Part shown: piece by piece, positions 36,775 to 47,851 of the stretch
Position numbering within the stretch: the first letter of the stretch is position 1
How the letters are laid out: each line of letters begins with the position of its first letter
Assembly: GCA_010645155.1 (NCBI GenBank)
Contig: CM021319.1
Coordinates: 9,405,844-9,469,843, forward strand
Direction of reading: 5' to 3'
Length of the DNA: 64,000 nucleotides
Source of the DNA: Tigriopus japonicus
Lineage: Eukaryota; Arthropoda; Copepoda; Harpacticoida; Harpacticidae
The notes under the pieces: model-generated
Told to the model about the DNA's origin: nothing
What the model saw: only the letters and a program-made list of their open reading frames with translations
The model's database searches: none
Program-made: the position numbers and the translations under genes

Positions 36775-38441
36775 ATCAGTTCAAGGATTTCGAAAAATAA
36801 TGGATTGAGGTCGAAGCTTTGTTATGACTAGTCTTGGTCACCCAGGGTGATGATCAAGTGGGCTTAAAATATGTTCAAATAAGATATGGTATTCATTTTC
36901 TGGATCTTGTTGGTCAAATTTCAACTTTAAAACTTAGCAATAACTAAAACTGCCACTGAAAACTTGCTTTAAACATATTTCGAAGGATATTTGTATTTCG
37001 TCTCCCCTTAATCAAAAGAACTTTTTTCGATCTTCGAGTTCAAGTTTGATCACGCTCAAAAAAGGAGGAAGCTGCTCATCTGCTTTCCAACTGTTTCCAA
37101 CACAACCAAAAACTGTCCTTCTAGGCTGTTGGTAAAATCAGGCTGAATTGGCAGCGTGCCTTAGTGGCTGTGACCAAGGATAGTCATAACAAAAAGCTGC
37201 GAAATTTGTCTATATCTAAAGATGTCCTTGATCAGTTATAATCACTAGATAGCGTGCAAGCTTTAGTCTGGCTGATTTGGCAAGCGAGGCGGAATGCGTT
37301 GAATTCATGAGGAAAATGTCGCCATCACAACTGTTGAGCGGACAGCTAGTGTGACCAAACATGCGAATCAAGACCAACTTTTCAAAACTCGTTCTTGAAG
37401 CCACTTGTCTTGTCCATATATGCAATGGATTAACCCTACATAACACAAAAGCTTAAATTTGTGTTCTTCCTACCAATGACTTATTCAACGTATTGGCAAA
37501 AAAGTTCCCAGTTGTAGTGATGGGACGAGACGGTATTTCCAATACATGAGACCAACTGATGCCGGTCTCAATTAATACATCTCAGAAGCTGGCATCAATT
37601 CTGTATCAAGTCTTACGAACGAAAAGACAGCTACAAAAGGTGCCCGCCACTGATTGAACCTACTTGTGTTAACAATTTTGTTGAAGCATGTAATCAAAAT
37701 GTAACTCTCTTTTGAGGTATGTGTACTATGCATGGAGACCATGATCTTTATTGAAGCCGTATCAAGTAGCTTTTTTAGCCGAAATGGTCTGTTTCAATAT
37801 GATTCCTTTCATTTTCAAATCTTAGGTGCTAGTCACACTTCTTAGCCAGGTTGACTAGAATGTGTGGAAATCGGATTCCACACATTATTGAATGAGTAGT
37901 TTCACCAAACTAGTTACCAAAGGAGCTAGCTAAGAGTTCTAAAAGATCCAAGTGAATGAATATCAGAGCTGGGCAAGAAAATAGGAATTGATAAACTAAT
38001 CGGTGGAACCAAGGGTAACGTCAGTTTATGACGTGTCAATGGACCATCCACCTTCCCGATTAACCATCTTTTGCCCTTCAAAGTCTGATGAAGACTCTCA
38101 AAGTTCTTTTGGTCTTTTAAAAGCCTTAAGTGATACTGAGAAGCTCCCAAGAAGCCCCAGCCTTTGACATCAATGATGATGTTCGAAAACTCCAAGCAGT
38201 TCCAAAAACGACATTGGGAGACAAATGATGAAGAAATGCAAAAATGATTAATGCTTCCAAATGATGATCTGTTCTCAAAACCTTCATTGATATGCTTACC
38301 TTTAAGAATGAAACCGAATGAGTTAGTGAGCACAGAAAAGAACCTCCAGCCTTTGGATCTAATCGAGTTGGCATGTTTGGCATTTCATGTACCTTAAGGT
38401 GAAATTTTAAAAATGTGATCCTTTTTTTGAATAATCTTATA
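36775..38441. other. Intergenic DNA, no supported gene
   Basis: The overlapping minus-strand frames at 37926-38518 show no recognisable domain. No repeat is identified up to the Tc1 terminus at 38442. Confidence 0.35.
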
Positions 38442-39990
38442 CAGTCAGGAGCAAAAGTATTCGTAACCTCGAAAATTTTATTGATTTTTAAATGATACTC
38501 GATTTTTGAAAAATACATTTAAGAACCATTTTGCTCCTTAGTTTTTCTTTTATCATTTAAAAGCTATGATACTTTTCTTTTTTAAAAATTTACAAGATTT
38601 TGGTTAAAAAACTGCTCAGAAAATGTTTTAGACCAAGAGCAAAAGTATTCGTAACATTTTGTCAATAGTTTATTGAATGCCCTTTTTTGCTGAATTACAC
38701 TTAAGAGACGTTTTTTATAATCATTTACAAGATTTTTACATACTGTACATCTGAAGGAATGTTAGCCCATTCTTCATAACAGATTTGCTCCAGTTCGTCA
38801 ATGGATGAGTGTAATCGAACGAATTCAGCTGGGGATTCTGGGGCCAATATGGCTAGGGATAAGTCAGAACTAGGTTCGGACATTTCATAGTTTTAGTTTG
38901 GTACTGGAGGAAAAAATTCTTATTTCATTGATTGTCAAAATGAAGACAACGAATTGGGCTCTCGAATTTTGATTAAGTTTTATGAAGGGTAAGTCTCGAC
39001 TCTGACGTATCCCTAGCCATTTTGGCCCCAGAATCCCCAGCTGAATTCATTCAATTACACTCATCCATTGTCTTTGGACATCTTGCACGGATACGGACTT
39101 TTAATTCTCTCCAAAGGTTTTCAATTGGATTAAGGTCCGGATTCATGGAGGGCCACTCCAAGACCATAATCCGATTGTCCTTCAACCATTTCTTGACCAA
39201 AATGCTGTTGTGCTTAGGGTCGTTGTCGTGCTGGAAGACGAACTGTCGACCAAGCCGAAGTTTCCGCGCTGAACTCTGGAGATTCTCAGCCAAGATATCC
39301 CGATAGTCTTCTTTTTTCATTGTCCCATGAATTCTCACGAGGTTACCGGTGCCTTTGGCGGAAAAGGAGCCCCATAACATGATCGATCCTCCACCGTGCT
39401 TGACCGTAGGGATGGTGTTTTTTGGATGAAACGCTTCTCCTTTACGTCGCCAAATCCTTTGAACATCGTTGTGACCAAAAAGCTCAACCTTTGTCTCATC
39501 TGACCAAAGAATCCTGGACCAAAAGTCACTGGTCTTGTCAAGGTACTTCTTGGCAAATTCCAAGCGAGCCTTCAAGTGTCTATCCTTGAGCAAGGGAGTC
39601 TTCCGTGGGCGACAAGACTTCAATCCTGCTTTGTGAAGTGAGCGAGCAACAGTAAACCTCGAGATGGACAATCCATTTTCACTGAGACTGTTCCGGATGT
39701 CCTTGACCGTTGTTCAAGGATTATTTGTGACCCCTCTGACAATCTTCCTCTCAAGTCTGGCTGACAGTTTCCTTGGACGACCGGATCTTTGGAGGTTCTC
39801 AACCGTTCCGTTCTTTTGTGCCTTCTTCACGACGTACTGAATCGTTGAAATCGGGATGTCCAGAAGCTTCGAAATGGCTCTGTAGCCCTTGCCTCCATGA
39901 TGAAGACTTACTATCTTCAACTTCAAGTCCTTGTCGAGCTCCTTGACCTTGGTCATGATTGGCTGACTGTGAAGCAATTGTTCAATTCCG
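38442..39990 (-). mobile_element. Tc1 transposon, inactivated
   Basis: The minus strand encodes a Tc1-family DD34E transposase that cuts and pastes at TA sites. An N-terminal helix-turn-helix pair and GRPRK hook (39957-39714), WSDETKVELFG (first Asp), QHDNDPKH (second Asp) and NPDLNPIENLWRELK (Glu) are all present. An in-frame TGA at about 39714 stands where the family has Arg (CGA to TGA), and a foldback element interrupts the C-terminus (39070-38799) before the frame resumes as DELEQICYEEWANIPSD. At the 3' end the terminus CAGTCAGGAGCAAAAG abuts a TA (38440-38441), and a second direct repeat AGAGCAAAAGTATTCGTAAC lies at 38637-38656, the IR/DR arrangement. The 5' inverted repeat is missing. 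Confidence 0.88.
38799..39070. mobile_element. Foldback MITE nested in the Tc1 transposase
   Basis: Arms 38799-38861 and 39008-39070 are 63 bp inverted repeats with three mismatches, beginning CAATGGATGAGTGTAAT. Removing it restores the transposase reading K-T-I-D-E-L across the junction if a two-base AT duplication is assumed. The ~145 bp interior is non-coding. Confidence 0.75.
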
Positions 39991-40009
39991 TAAAATTTAG
40001 AATCTAGAT

Positions 40010-40245
40010 TTTAATTTTAATTTTTTTCTGTTTTGTTTTGTTTTGCGGATTTTTTACTACCGCTACAAGGAATGCGATTCCCTGTAAATGGAAGGATTTC
40101 TCCCGACAGCTTCAATCCGACCCCAACAGGATTCGAACCTCGACCGTCTGGGGAAGCACTTACACTCGGCTCTTATGGTGCATAAGGAGCAATGCCAATA
40201 GGAGATAAGCTCGTATTTACGAGTAATAACATGGAGAAATATCAT
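40010..40245 (-). repeat. tRNA-Ser/Leu-derived SINE
   Basis: The minus strand has AAGAGCCGAGTGTAAGTGC (A-box-like) then CGAGGTTCGAATCCTGTTG (B-box), a ~90 bp body and an A-rich end (CAAAACAAAACAAAACAGAA). It abuts the 5' side of the Tc1 element, where the missing Tc1 terminus should be. Confidence 0.5.
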
Positions 40246-40445
40246 GGAGAAAAAAAAGAAAAAAAAACAGAAAAATAGAGTACAAGAAATAAAACATCAA
40301 AAAAAAAACTGCGAGAAAAAGGGATCTGGACCAAGGAAGTCATAGTACGAAGTAATTAAAACTGTGGAAAGTGTCATGTAAGTATAAAAGGAAATGTTGG
40401 AGCATTTTTGTCTGTTTTTGGTTTTTAACATTAAGGATGAGGCTA

Positions 40446-42060
40446 ACGTGGAGATATGTCGAGATCTTTGAGGACACTTCGGAATTTCTGCACATTCTGG
40501 TAGTCGCGAATTTCGGGGCTGAGTTTATTCCATGATCTCATCACCCGCACACTGAAGCACCACCATCGAACGGTACTCCTCGTTAACGGAATATTTATGC
40601 GGGGGAAACTCCTCAGTGCTATGGGAAGAGATTCCCATACACTTGTGTACAGCGCTCAAGGATTGGTCGTACATAGGTTTTAAATAGTTTGATTAAAGTT
40701 TTTGGTCGTCTGGATTCAAAAAATCGTTTGATAACGCCGCACATTCGGTTTGCCTTCATTGCAACCTCAGACGAGTGCAAGGTGAACTTCAGCGACGCGT
40801 CAAAGAGAATCCCAACACAGATATAAGTCGCGAAGCGACCAGATACACACAACTGCCGTGGCATCTGTTGCCAGTGGATTCAAACTTTGTCACTCATGGT
40901 TGTTGTCGTCGTTGACACCAAGAGCGCAGTCCGTTATGAAATGTACTATCCCGTTGCATTTGAGAATTTCTTCCCATTGAGGAAAACAGGTTTTCTCCCC
41001 TCCTCTGTTCTCTACGTACTTTGGCTTTAATGTGGCTGTTGCTGCCGGTCAGCTCCTTTCTTCTCTGTTTTGCTCGGAGTTGGGCTCACAATGGTCGACT
41101 GGAGATGTCTGGCTTGAAAGAGTTGAGATTCTTCTAGATTACTTAATGACATTTGAGAAAGAATCGACTCTTCTGATTCATTTAGTTCAGAGATTAGAGG
41201 TCCCTAGGAAACGCCACTGAGTTGTTGGTTTATGAATTAGGGTCAGACTTGCAACAAAAATTGAGCCGAGAGTGAACAAGCAGATGCACTTTCTATACTT
41301 CAGGCATATCTGCGCACAGAGTCACTTTTAACAATTTCAACCAACAGATGTCATGGCAAGGTTGTGAGTCTTTAGATATATTATATCAGCCCAAGCCGTC
41401 TTTGATCCCAAGGTCACGTTGGCAATGAACCAATGGTATCACTTGAGAATTCAATTTATAGATGGCAGGCGCTCGTTCCTTCCCAAAAACCATCACTGAA
41501 CTCTTGGCCACATTGAACTCCATCTTATTCCTCTCTGCCCACTTTGTTACTGCATCCAAATCATTCTGAAGACAGACGTGATCTTCTTTGGAGATGACTT
41601 TGCTAAATAGCTTTGTGTCATCGGCAAACTTTAGGACCTCTGATGTCAGTTCCCTTCCCAAATCGTCCACGAATAAAAGAAACGAGAGTGGTCGGTCCCA
41701 AGACACTCCCTTGAGGCACACCTGATGTGACACTTTTCCAGGAGGAAAATTCTCCGTTTAAAACGACACGTTGGAGCCGATTTGTCAACCAGCTGGTAAT
41801 CCAGCAAAGAAGGGAGGAAGGGATTTCGGATTGCGTTAGTTTCTGTAGTAAAACACTATGGTTCACACGATCAAACGCCTTGGCAAGATCAAGGTAGATA
41901 ACGTTCACTGTCTCTCCCCTCTCCATAGCACTTGTCAGAAAATCCTTGAACTGAAGGAGATTTGTGTAGCATGATTTCCCTTTCCTAAAGCCATGCTGGC
42001 TGTCAGAAATAAGATGATTTACTCTCTCCTTCCTACCTTGGTTGATGATCTATTGATGAG
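40446..42060 (-). mobile_element. CR1/jockey-type LINE fragment, minus strand, broken
   Basis: Reading from 42060 downward: SQHGFRKGKSCYTNLLQF, YLDLAKAFDRVNHSVLL, SGVPQGSVLGP, a frameshift near 41700, then LKFADDTKLF (RT active site) and MEFNVAKSSVMVFG to about 41405. After an insertion (40816-41411) the frame resumes with GILFDASLKFTLH, KTYVRPILE, and ends with a C-terminal WNKLSPEIRD segment and a stop at about 40446. It is 5'-truncated with no endonuclease. Confidence 0.82.
40816..41411. mobile_element. Non-autonomous DNA element splitting the LINE
   Basis: ATCCCAA occurs at 40809-40815 and 41405-41411, flanking the break in the LINE frame as a 7 bp target duplication. The subterminal segments CACAACTGCCGTGGCATCTGTTG and, reversed from the right side, CACAACCTTGCCATGACATCTG, form an imperfect inverted repeat. 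No transposase is present. Confidence 0.5.
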
Positions 42061-42484
42061 CAACCAACAAATGTGCTCTCCATTTTAGGGTCGTAAAAAC
42101 TCCAAGTGCACAAAGATCAAGATGAGATATGTTCTACATAGAATTCAGGGTCATCATATAAAGGGCTGATTGAAGAATCTGTATGACTAAAAGCAATTGG
42201 AATACTTTCAAGCTACCAAAATATACCCAATATACTAATATAACAAAGTCCTGTCTGACAAAATTCTTAGTGATGAACTTTGTTGTCCTTCGGCAAACAT
42301 GATCCATGTACTACTGTAGGTATGCCTCCTACCAAATTGATACTGTGGTGGGATTTAACTGCAAAATTTTGCAATTTAATCCACATTTCTGCTATCATCG
42401 TCAAAAAAATCATCACTTTATCTGTTTCACTTTTTATGTTCCTTTCAATCTCTGAAATCTTCATTTAATTTATGTAGCTTGGAT
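42061..42484. other. Unassigned flank of the LINE fragment
   Basis: No open frame continuous with the LINE and no recognisable repeat is seen. Confidence 0.35.
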
Positions 42485-42648
42485 CATGCGGATCAATTTG
42501 GTGCTCATTTTTTTTCTTGATATGAAATTGTGTGCCTAAATTTCATTTTTACTTTCAATTTATCATGCGGATCAATTGGGTGCTCATTTTTCTTTCTTGA
42601 TATAAAATTGTGTGCCTAAATTTCATTTTTACTTTCAATTTATAATGC
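42484..42648. repeat. Two-copy tandem repeat, ~81 bp unit
   Basis: ATCATGCGGATCAATTTGGT... and ATCATGCGGATCAATTGGGT... start two consecutive ~81 bp units, both ending TTTTTACTTTCAATTTAT. They differ at a handful of bases. Confidence 0.85.
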
Positions 42649-42789
42649 TTATGACCTTTGCTTTTGCTTTGTACCCTTTCAGAGCCAACTGAAAAATATA
42701 TTTCTGCCATGGTTATTAAATATATATTTTATCTTTGCTAAGGCCCTTGGCAAGGCACATCATTTTGGTCTTTTGCTCAATTATGTCGA

Positions 42790-42965
42790 AGAGTTTGAAT
42801 CCGTAGAAAAGTCTTGGAAGGAAGCAAATGGTTAAGGTTGAAGAATCAATTGATGGCTTATGTTGTCAAATCGAGTGTTCCACAAGGGGCCACTCTGGTT
42901 CATCCTATTCATTGCTCCTCTCCAGAAGCTTAGTACAAACGGAAGTATTTTTCCTGCATTGGTGA
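42790..42965 (+). mobile_element. Decayed LINE RT fragment (family of the 50.6-54.1 kb element)
   Basis: With frameshifts it reads RKQMVKVEGSIDG, then VPQG and FILFIAPLQKLSTN-like codons, matching the RT segment just before the assembly gap in the 52-54 kb ORF2. Confidence 0.6.
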
Positions 42966-44060
42966 CAATAATGGTGAAAAAAAGACAAAAAGAAGGTAAA
43001 AAATGTCAAGATGTTTTCTAGGACAGTTCCCCTGTGAAAGCACAAGAAATTATTGACAAATCAAATCTCTCTACATACGGACGTCCCTTTTTACATTATC
43101 ATGTAATATCAACTCATATGAACCCTGAGTTGCTTATCTACCAGGACATTGTCTGAAATTAGGACTCAATTTGTGAGTTGCAAAGTCATTGTTGATACAA
43201 TGTTATAAGCAAAGTCTTCATGGGGACAAAGTGACAGACACTGGGCATCTCACGTTTTTGTTTTCATCATGTTTCTTTGTTTCATGTGAGTGGACAAATG
43301 TTTATAACATGAAGTTTAAAAGCATATGAAGATCTGAAACTATGTTTTGAATTGTATTTTAATGTGTAGTAGACGACTCCAGCACACTAACCTAACCTAG
43401 CCTAACCTTAGACATGCAAAATGAATATGAAAAATGCAATTACACACAATGGATGAAACAATATTGCATAATAAGACCAAAACAAAATTTTAGCACATCA
43501 CATCTCTTGATTTTAGAATAATATCATCAGAATAGTGTTACTGATGTGATGAGTGGTGCTCCCTTTTACTGCTTCCTTTTACTTTCAACGTTGGTAAAGA
43601 ACAAAGGTGTTCTTAATATCAGCTTTTATACAAAAAGACATTACCCTATATGATATACATATCCTATGAACACCTCAGACTACTTCAATGTCCCATCGAT
43701 TTAATCCTCCACGGACAAGGTGTTTCCTTAACGGAGCGATCAATCTCGTTAGTTTGGCTCACCCCCCAGTACATAACGTAAAATGACGGATTTTAGAAGC
43801 CTGCCCCGCTCAAAAAGGCAAATGTTGGACAACCAACCGAGAATTCTTCCAATTAGCACCTTAAATGAGACCAAACCCTTGTGCACTTTGCATGCTCGGC
43901 CACTTTTCCACCACAACCCTTCCAACGAACTTTGAGCTCGTTCAAAGTGAAAGCCTACGATTTAGTCTCGTGAAAGGTGTTAATTGGATCAAATATGATC
44001 GAAGATCGGACCAAAACAGGTTTTAATTTCGTTTGGCTATTCCCCAATTCGTTGCTCACC
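42966..44060. other. Intergenic DNA with a small telomere-like run
   Basis: CTAACCTAACCTAGCCTAAC at 43388-43407 contains degenerate CCTAA (arthropod telomeric TTAGG) units. No gene is visible. Confidence 0.3.
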
Positions 44061-44067
44061 GTTCATA

Positions 44068-44225
44068 CATCGGGCATTTTTTCAATCCCATGACTTTCTG
44101 AATTCCTACACCGGGCATTTTTTTATGCCGAAGGACACATCGTTTGCTTACACGTCGGGCACTTTGTCAATCCCAAGAGGGAAAATACCGTTCAGTTACG
44201 GAGGAGGCATTTTTCTTATCCCAAA
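44068..44225. repeat. Four degenerate copies of a CGGGCATTTTT...AATCCC motif
   Basis: ATCGGGCATTTTTTCAATCC, ACCGGGCATTTTTTTATGCC, GTCGGGCACTTTGTCAATCC and GGAGGCATTTTTCTTATCCC recur every ~42-48 bp. The function is unknown. Confidence 0.6.
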
Positions 44226-44956
44226 CCTGATTAATCCTGCCTCAGTCAGGTTTCTGACCATCGAATACAGACAACGCTTATGAATTGACAGTTTTCATGA
44301 ACTACTTTTTGACGAGGTTTCAAGAAAATATTGATGCCACACAAACGTAAACCATTTGAATTTGTACTTAAATTTAGTATTTTGGGTCAATCCCAATCAC
44401 AATTTACAATTTGCCCAGTAACTCGGGCAAATTGTGTTGTGATCTTGCTGAATCGTCTTGCATAGAGAGTTTACTCATTTTAAATGAACCAACCGTTACT
44501 ACAAAGGACGCTAAACATGTCAGAATGGCATTAAACCGTCGTAAAATATTTTTTCTCGGTTGGCTATCAAAACTTTGACTTTTTGACTACTTTACATTCG
44601 ATCTTATTTTTAACATAAAAAGGGTTAAACACAAAAACAAGAGCCCTTTGTAATGTATTTGACTGACGTTAACGATGTATCAAATGTAATGTAATCACTC
44701 TAATGAGTCAATAGGGAATGAACTCACTATTACTCCATGAAAAGGTTAATTGTAGAGGCTCAAGAACTGAAAATCCACATGCCAAAAAGCACGAACGGGA
44801 ACCACTCACTATGACCACTCACTTGGTTTGTCTCACTGTATGTTGACTTGGGGAAAACTAGATTTGAGCACGTTTTCAAGGTGACCAAATGGTGATTAAC
44901 TTGCCATAGTCGGACATTAACATGGCACATACTTAAAGGCTCCCCAAACTAACGAG
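44226..44956. other. Intergenic DNA, no supported gene
   Basis: AT-rich with only short open frames. It contains a small local inversion AATTTGCCC/GGGCAAATT near 44410-44430. Confidence 0.35.
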
Positions 44957-45157
44957 ATTGTGAATCCTTGGAATATGGGAATCAAGAAATCGAGGGGTTA
45001 GAAAATCTTGCCCTGCTCTCGAGCTCGGCTTCCTGGTGCCAAGTTCTCGGGCTAAAGCCCTCGAACTTGTCACCCTGCAGCCGAGCTCTCGAGCAGGGCA
45101 AGATTTTCTAACCCCTCGATTTCTTGATTCCCATATTCCAAGGATTCACACAATCTT
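44957..45157. repeat. ~200 bp near-perfect hairpin (foldback element)
   Basis: GTGAATCCTTGGAATATGGG... at 44960 is exactly complementary over about 70 bp to the arm ending ...CCCATATTCCAAGGATTCAC at 45148. The apparent loop also pairs (CAAGTTCTCGGGCT with AGCCCTCGAACTTG), leaving almost no unpaired centre. The arms are GC-richer than the flanks. Confidence 0.9.
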
Positions 45158-46939
45158 TGATTTTTTCCAAGCTCCGAAATAAACAAATTATTTGATTGGT
45201 CAAAATGGCTTGTATAATGGATCAACAGTCAATGTCATAAATCATTTCAGGATAGCGAAGATCTGATTGGACATGCTTTCTTTTTCTCCTCGAAGTCTTC
45301 TTCCCTAGTCTAAGAGAAGAGGGAGGGTGCTTCTCAGGTCTCCAGCAAGCCTTCCTAGCTAACTCTCTTCGCCTGACTTTCCCGGTAGCCTGACGGCTAG
45401 TCATCTTCCTCCCTTCCCCGTACGCTGTCCAGGCTTATGGATCGCGCTCTTTGTAGCTCTTGCTACCCGGGTTCTCCTTGTTTGCCTGGCTGACGTCAGT
45501 GGGTTCTCCTTGTTTGACTGACGTCTCTCTATCCACTGCAGTAGTCTCTCGGCTCTTGCTACCCCGCTTCTAACCTGCACTAAAGAACCTCTTGTAAAAG
45601 AAGCGTTGTCAAGACACTAGCGACAGAAAATTCATGGCGGCGAAGAGGCTAAGCTTAAAAAAATCCAAACAAGACATAAGCTCTAATTTCGACGAAGTGA
45701 ATACGGATCATTGAGAGAATCTTTTTAGTCATACCGAGTGGCTTAAACGTTTTTGTTTACTAATATGTGCTCAAACATCATCTTTCGTGTGTTCCCAAAT
45801 GATTTTTCAAACATTTTGGTCAGTGGACCTTGCGTCTGCCGTCCTAGTTGGTACGGCCACTCAATTGGATGGTGCCAGACTTTTGCGGTTGTTGATGCGG
45901 ACATGGACGTTTCCTAAAAGTTTGTGGGTGTTGCTTATTGATGTATTATATCGAGCTCGTTCCCACGTCTCCATCCCATTTCTCAAGGCCGATTTTGTTC
46001 CACGGGTGGGGGTGGGGCAAATGTATGATCTCCGTTTGCTTGAGTACTTGATCCTGTGTGTGATATAATTGTGCATGTATTATTTGTAAAATACATCAGT
46101 CAACCAATTTCTCTTGACTCACTCTTACTAGTATATGGACCATGGGTCCCCCAACTTCTCTTCCAATTGGGTGCTTCTCTTAACCCCCCAAAGAGCCCCA
46201 ATTTGGAACAATTGAATTCTTCAATATATATTGTAAATGAAAAGACTGGTGTAAATCTGTTGGCAAGGTTATATGTTCTCTAATTAAAGAACACGTCAAC
46301 AAGGACATATCCATGACTTACTGAAGGCACGACAACTTTTTTCTGCAATTCCTTTTTCTGTGGCACCACTTTTCCGTGAAAGACATGTTTGTCTAAGCAA
46401 CTCTTTACCCATTTTCTGATTACATTTTTTCCAAATAAATCATATTTCTGAACGGCAATGTTTCCGATTAACCTCGGAGATTTATTCCGACAATACACAA
46501 ATGATTATTAGGAAATCTGACAAATCAGTCCTGAATCGGACTATTGACTAATGGGGAAATATATCAGATTCGGAAAACTAGTATTCGGAATTGTTTGCAA
46601 TGCAAAAATGCTTGTATGGAAATTTGTTATAGATCTGTTACTGAAATGATCTTTCGAAACTCAGAAAAAGAACCCCAACCAATTGTTTTTTAAAACCACA
46701 AGCAGAATAGCTTTTACGTCATAGGGGCAAAAGCGGTAAAGTACACCTTCTGACAAAAGATTCAGAACAAAGAAAACCTTGGGTTCTTAATATCAAAGGA
46801 TCCATATGGAGTTGTAGATTACAGTAATGTTAAGATCATGGCTTAGATGTGTGTTCTTACATGTTTATTATTACTTAGTGGATCAAATTAAAAAAAATGC
46901 CTTCTGTGTAGTGTCGGTCACGACGTGGAATCAACTCAC
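45158..46939. other. Intergenic DNA, no supported gene
   Basis: A GC-richer patch (45280-45600) contains a duplicated GGGTTCTCCTTGTTTG segment about 45 bp apart. The open frame 45787-46068 (plus) has no recognisable domain. Confidence 0.35.
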
Positions 46940-47509
46940 ACCCGATTGCAAAACTTCAAACTCCACGAACAAGTAAAAAGTGTGGCAGCCAAATGCAATC
47001 ATCTGATCGGAATGACTGGCTGAGCATTGCTAATGCTGCGGATCTACAGCTGTTACATTCTCCCAATCATGGATTATGCTTCTCCAGTTTGGAATCCGAC
47101 ACAGAGCCAAAATGTTGCGGTCCTGACGATTATCCAAAGACGATTCACTCGCCTCATTGTTGGTATGAGGAACAAAACATCGGCAGAAAGACTAACTCTT
47201 CTCGGCATTCCAACTCTGGAGACACGGTGTCAACGCTTGGACCTTCTTCAATGCTTCCAAGTTTAGTCTGGCATAGATTCAATTGGTGTGAATCTGTTCA
47301 CCAAAAATTCCGCTATCCATGACAAGGACACTCGCTCAACAGCAAATGGAAATCTCCACCCGGACAAATATCATCTTTGTACACGAGGCTCGTTCTTCAG
47401 CCAGTGGGTTATTAACGACTGGAACCATCTACCACAGGGACTGAAACAATCCAAGTCACTTAACAATTTTAAGAGAGGAATCCACATCGTTTTCGAAACC
47501 GGCTTTTGA
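46940..47509 (+). mobile_element. LINE ORF2 C-terminal fragment (third LINE family)
   Basis: CNHLIGMTGWALLMLRIYSC, LPIMDYASPVWNP and LTIIQRRFTRLI are the post-RT region of a CR1/jockey-type ORF2. After a frameshift at about 47270 it continues to RGSFFSQWVINDWNHLPQ and a stop at 47507-47509. There is no RT core. Confidence 0.75.
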
Positions 47510-47851
47510 GGGCTCGCTTGATTTGATCCGCCCACATTCTCCCCAAACACTGTGTTCAGAGACTAAAAGTTACTATACTAAACTGTACTATACTTGCCCA
47601 CAATCAAACAATCCAAAGATTCAATTAGTAGCATTTCATTGTAATTAAAATATTTTGTTACATTATCATATAAATATTTTGGAACAAATCAATTCTCGAT
47701 GCAGTTCTTGACGTGGCGCCTGGTTTGTTTGGATTTTTTCCTTCCTTCAATTTCTTCTTCGTCTCTCGACCAATCAGAAACGAGTGCGCGTAATTTGACT
47801 TCCCTTCTTTTACAGGAGCTTCTGTACCCTGCACTAGTCCTGTCTATGTAT

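Noticed and set aside
42484..45160. CRISPR array or bacterial insertion
   Set aside because: The repeats are two-copy tandems and hairpins in intron-containing, LINE-rich eukaryotic DNA with no cas-like genes.
47700..47740. TGGCGCC as a retroviral primer-binding site near 47715
   Set aside because: No LTR, gag or pol near it; a seven-base match is expected by chance.
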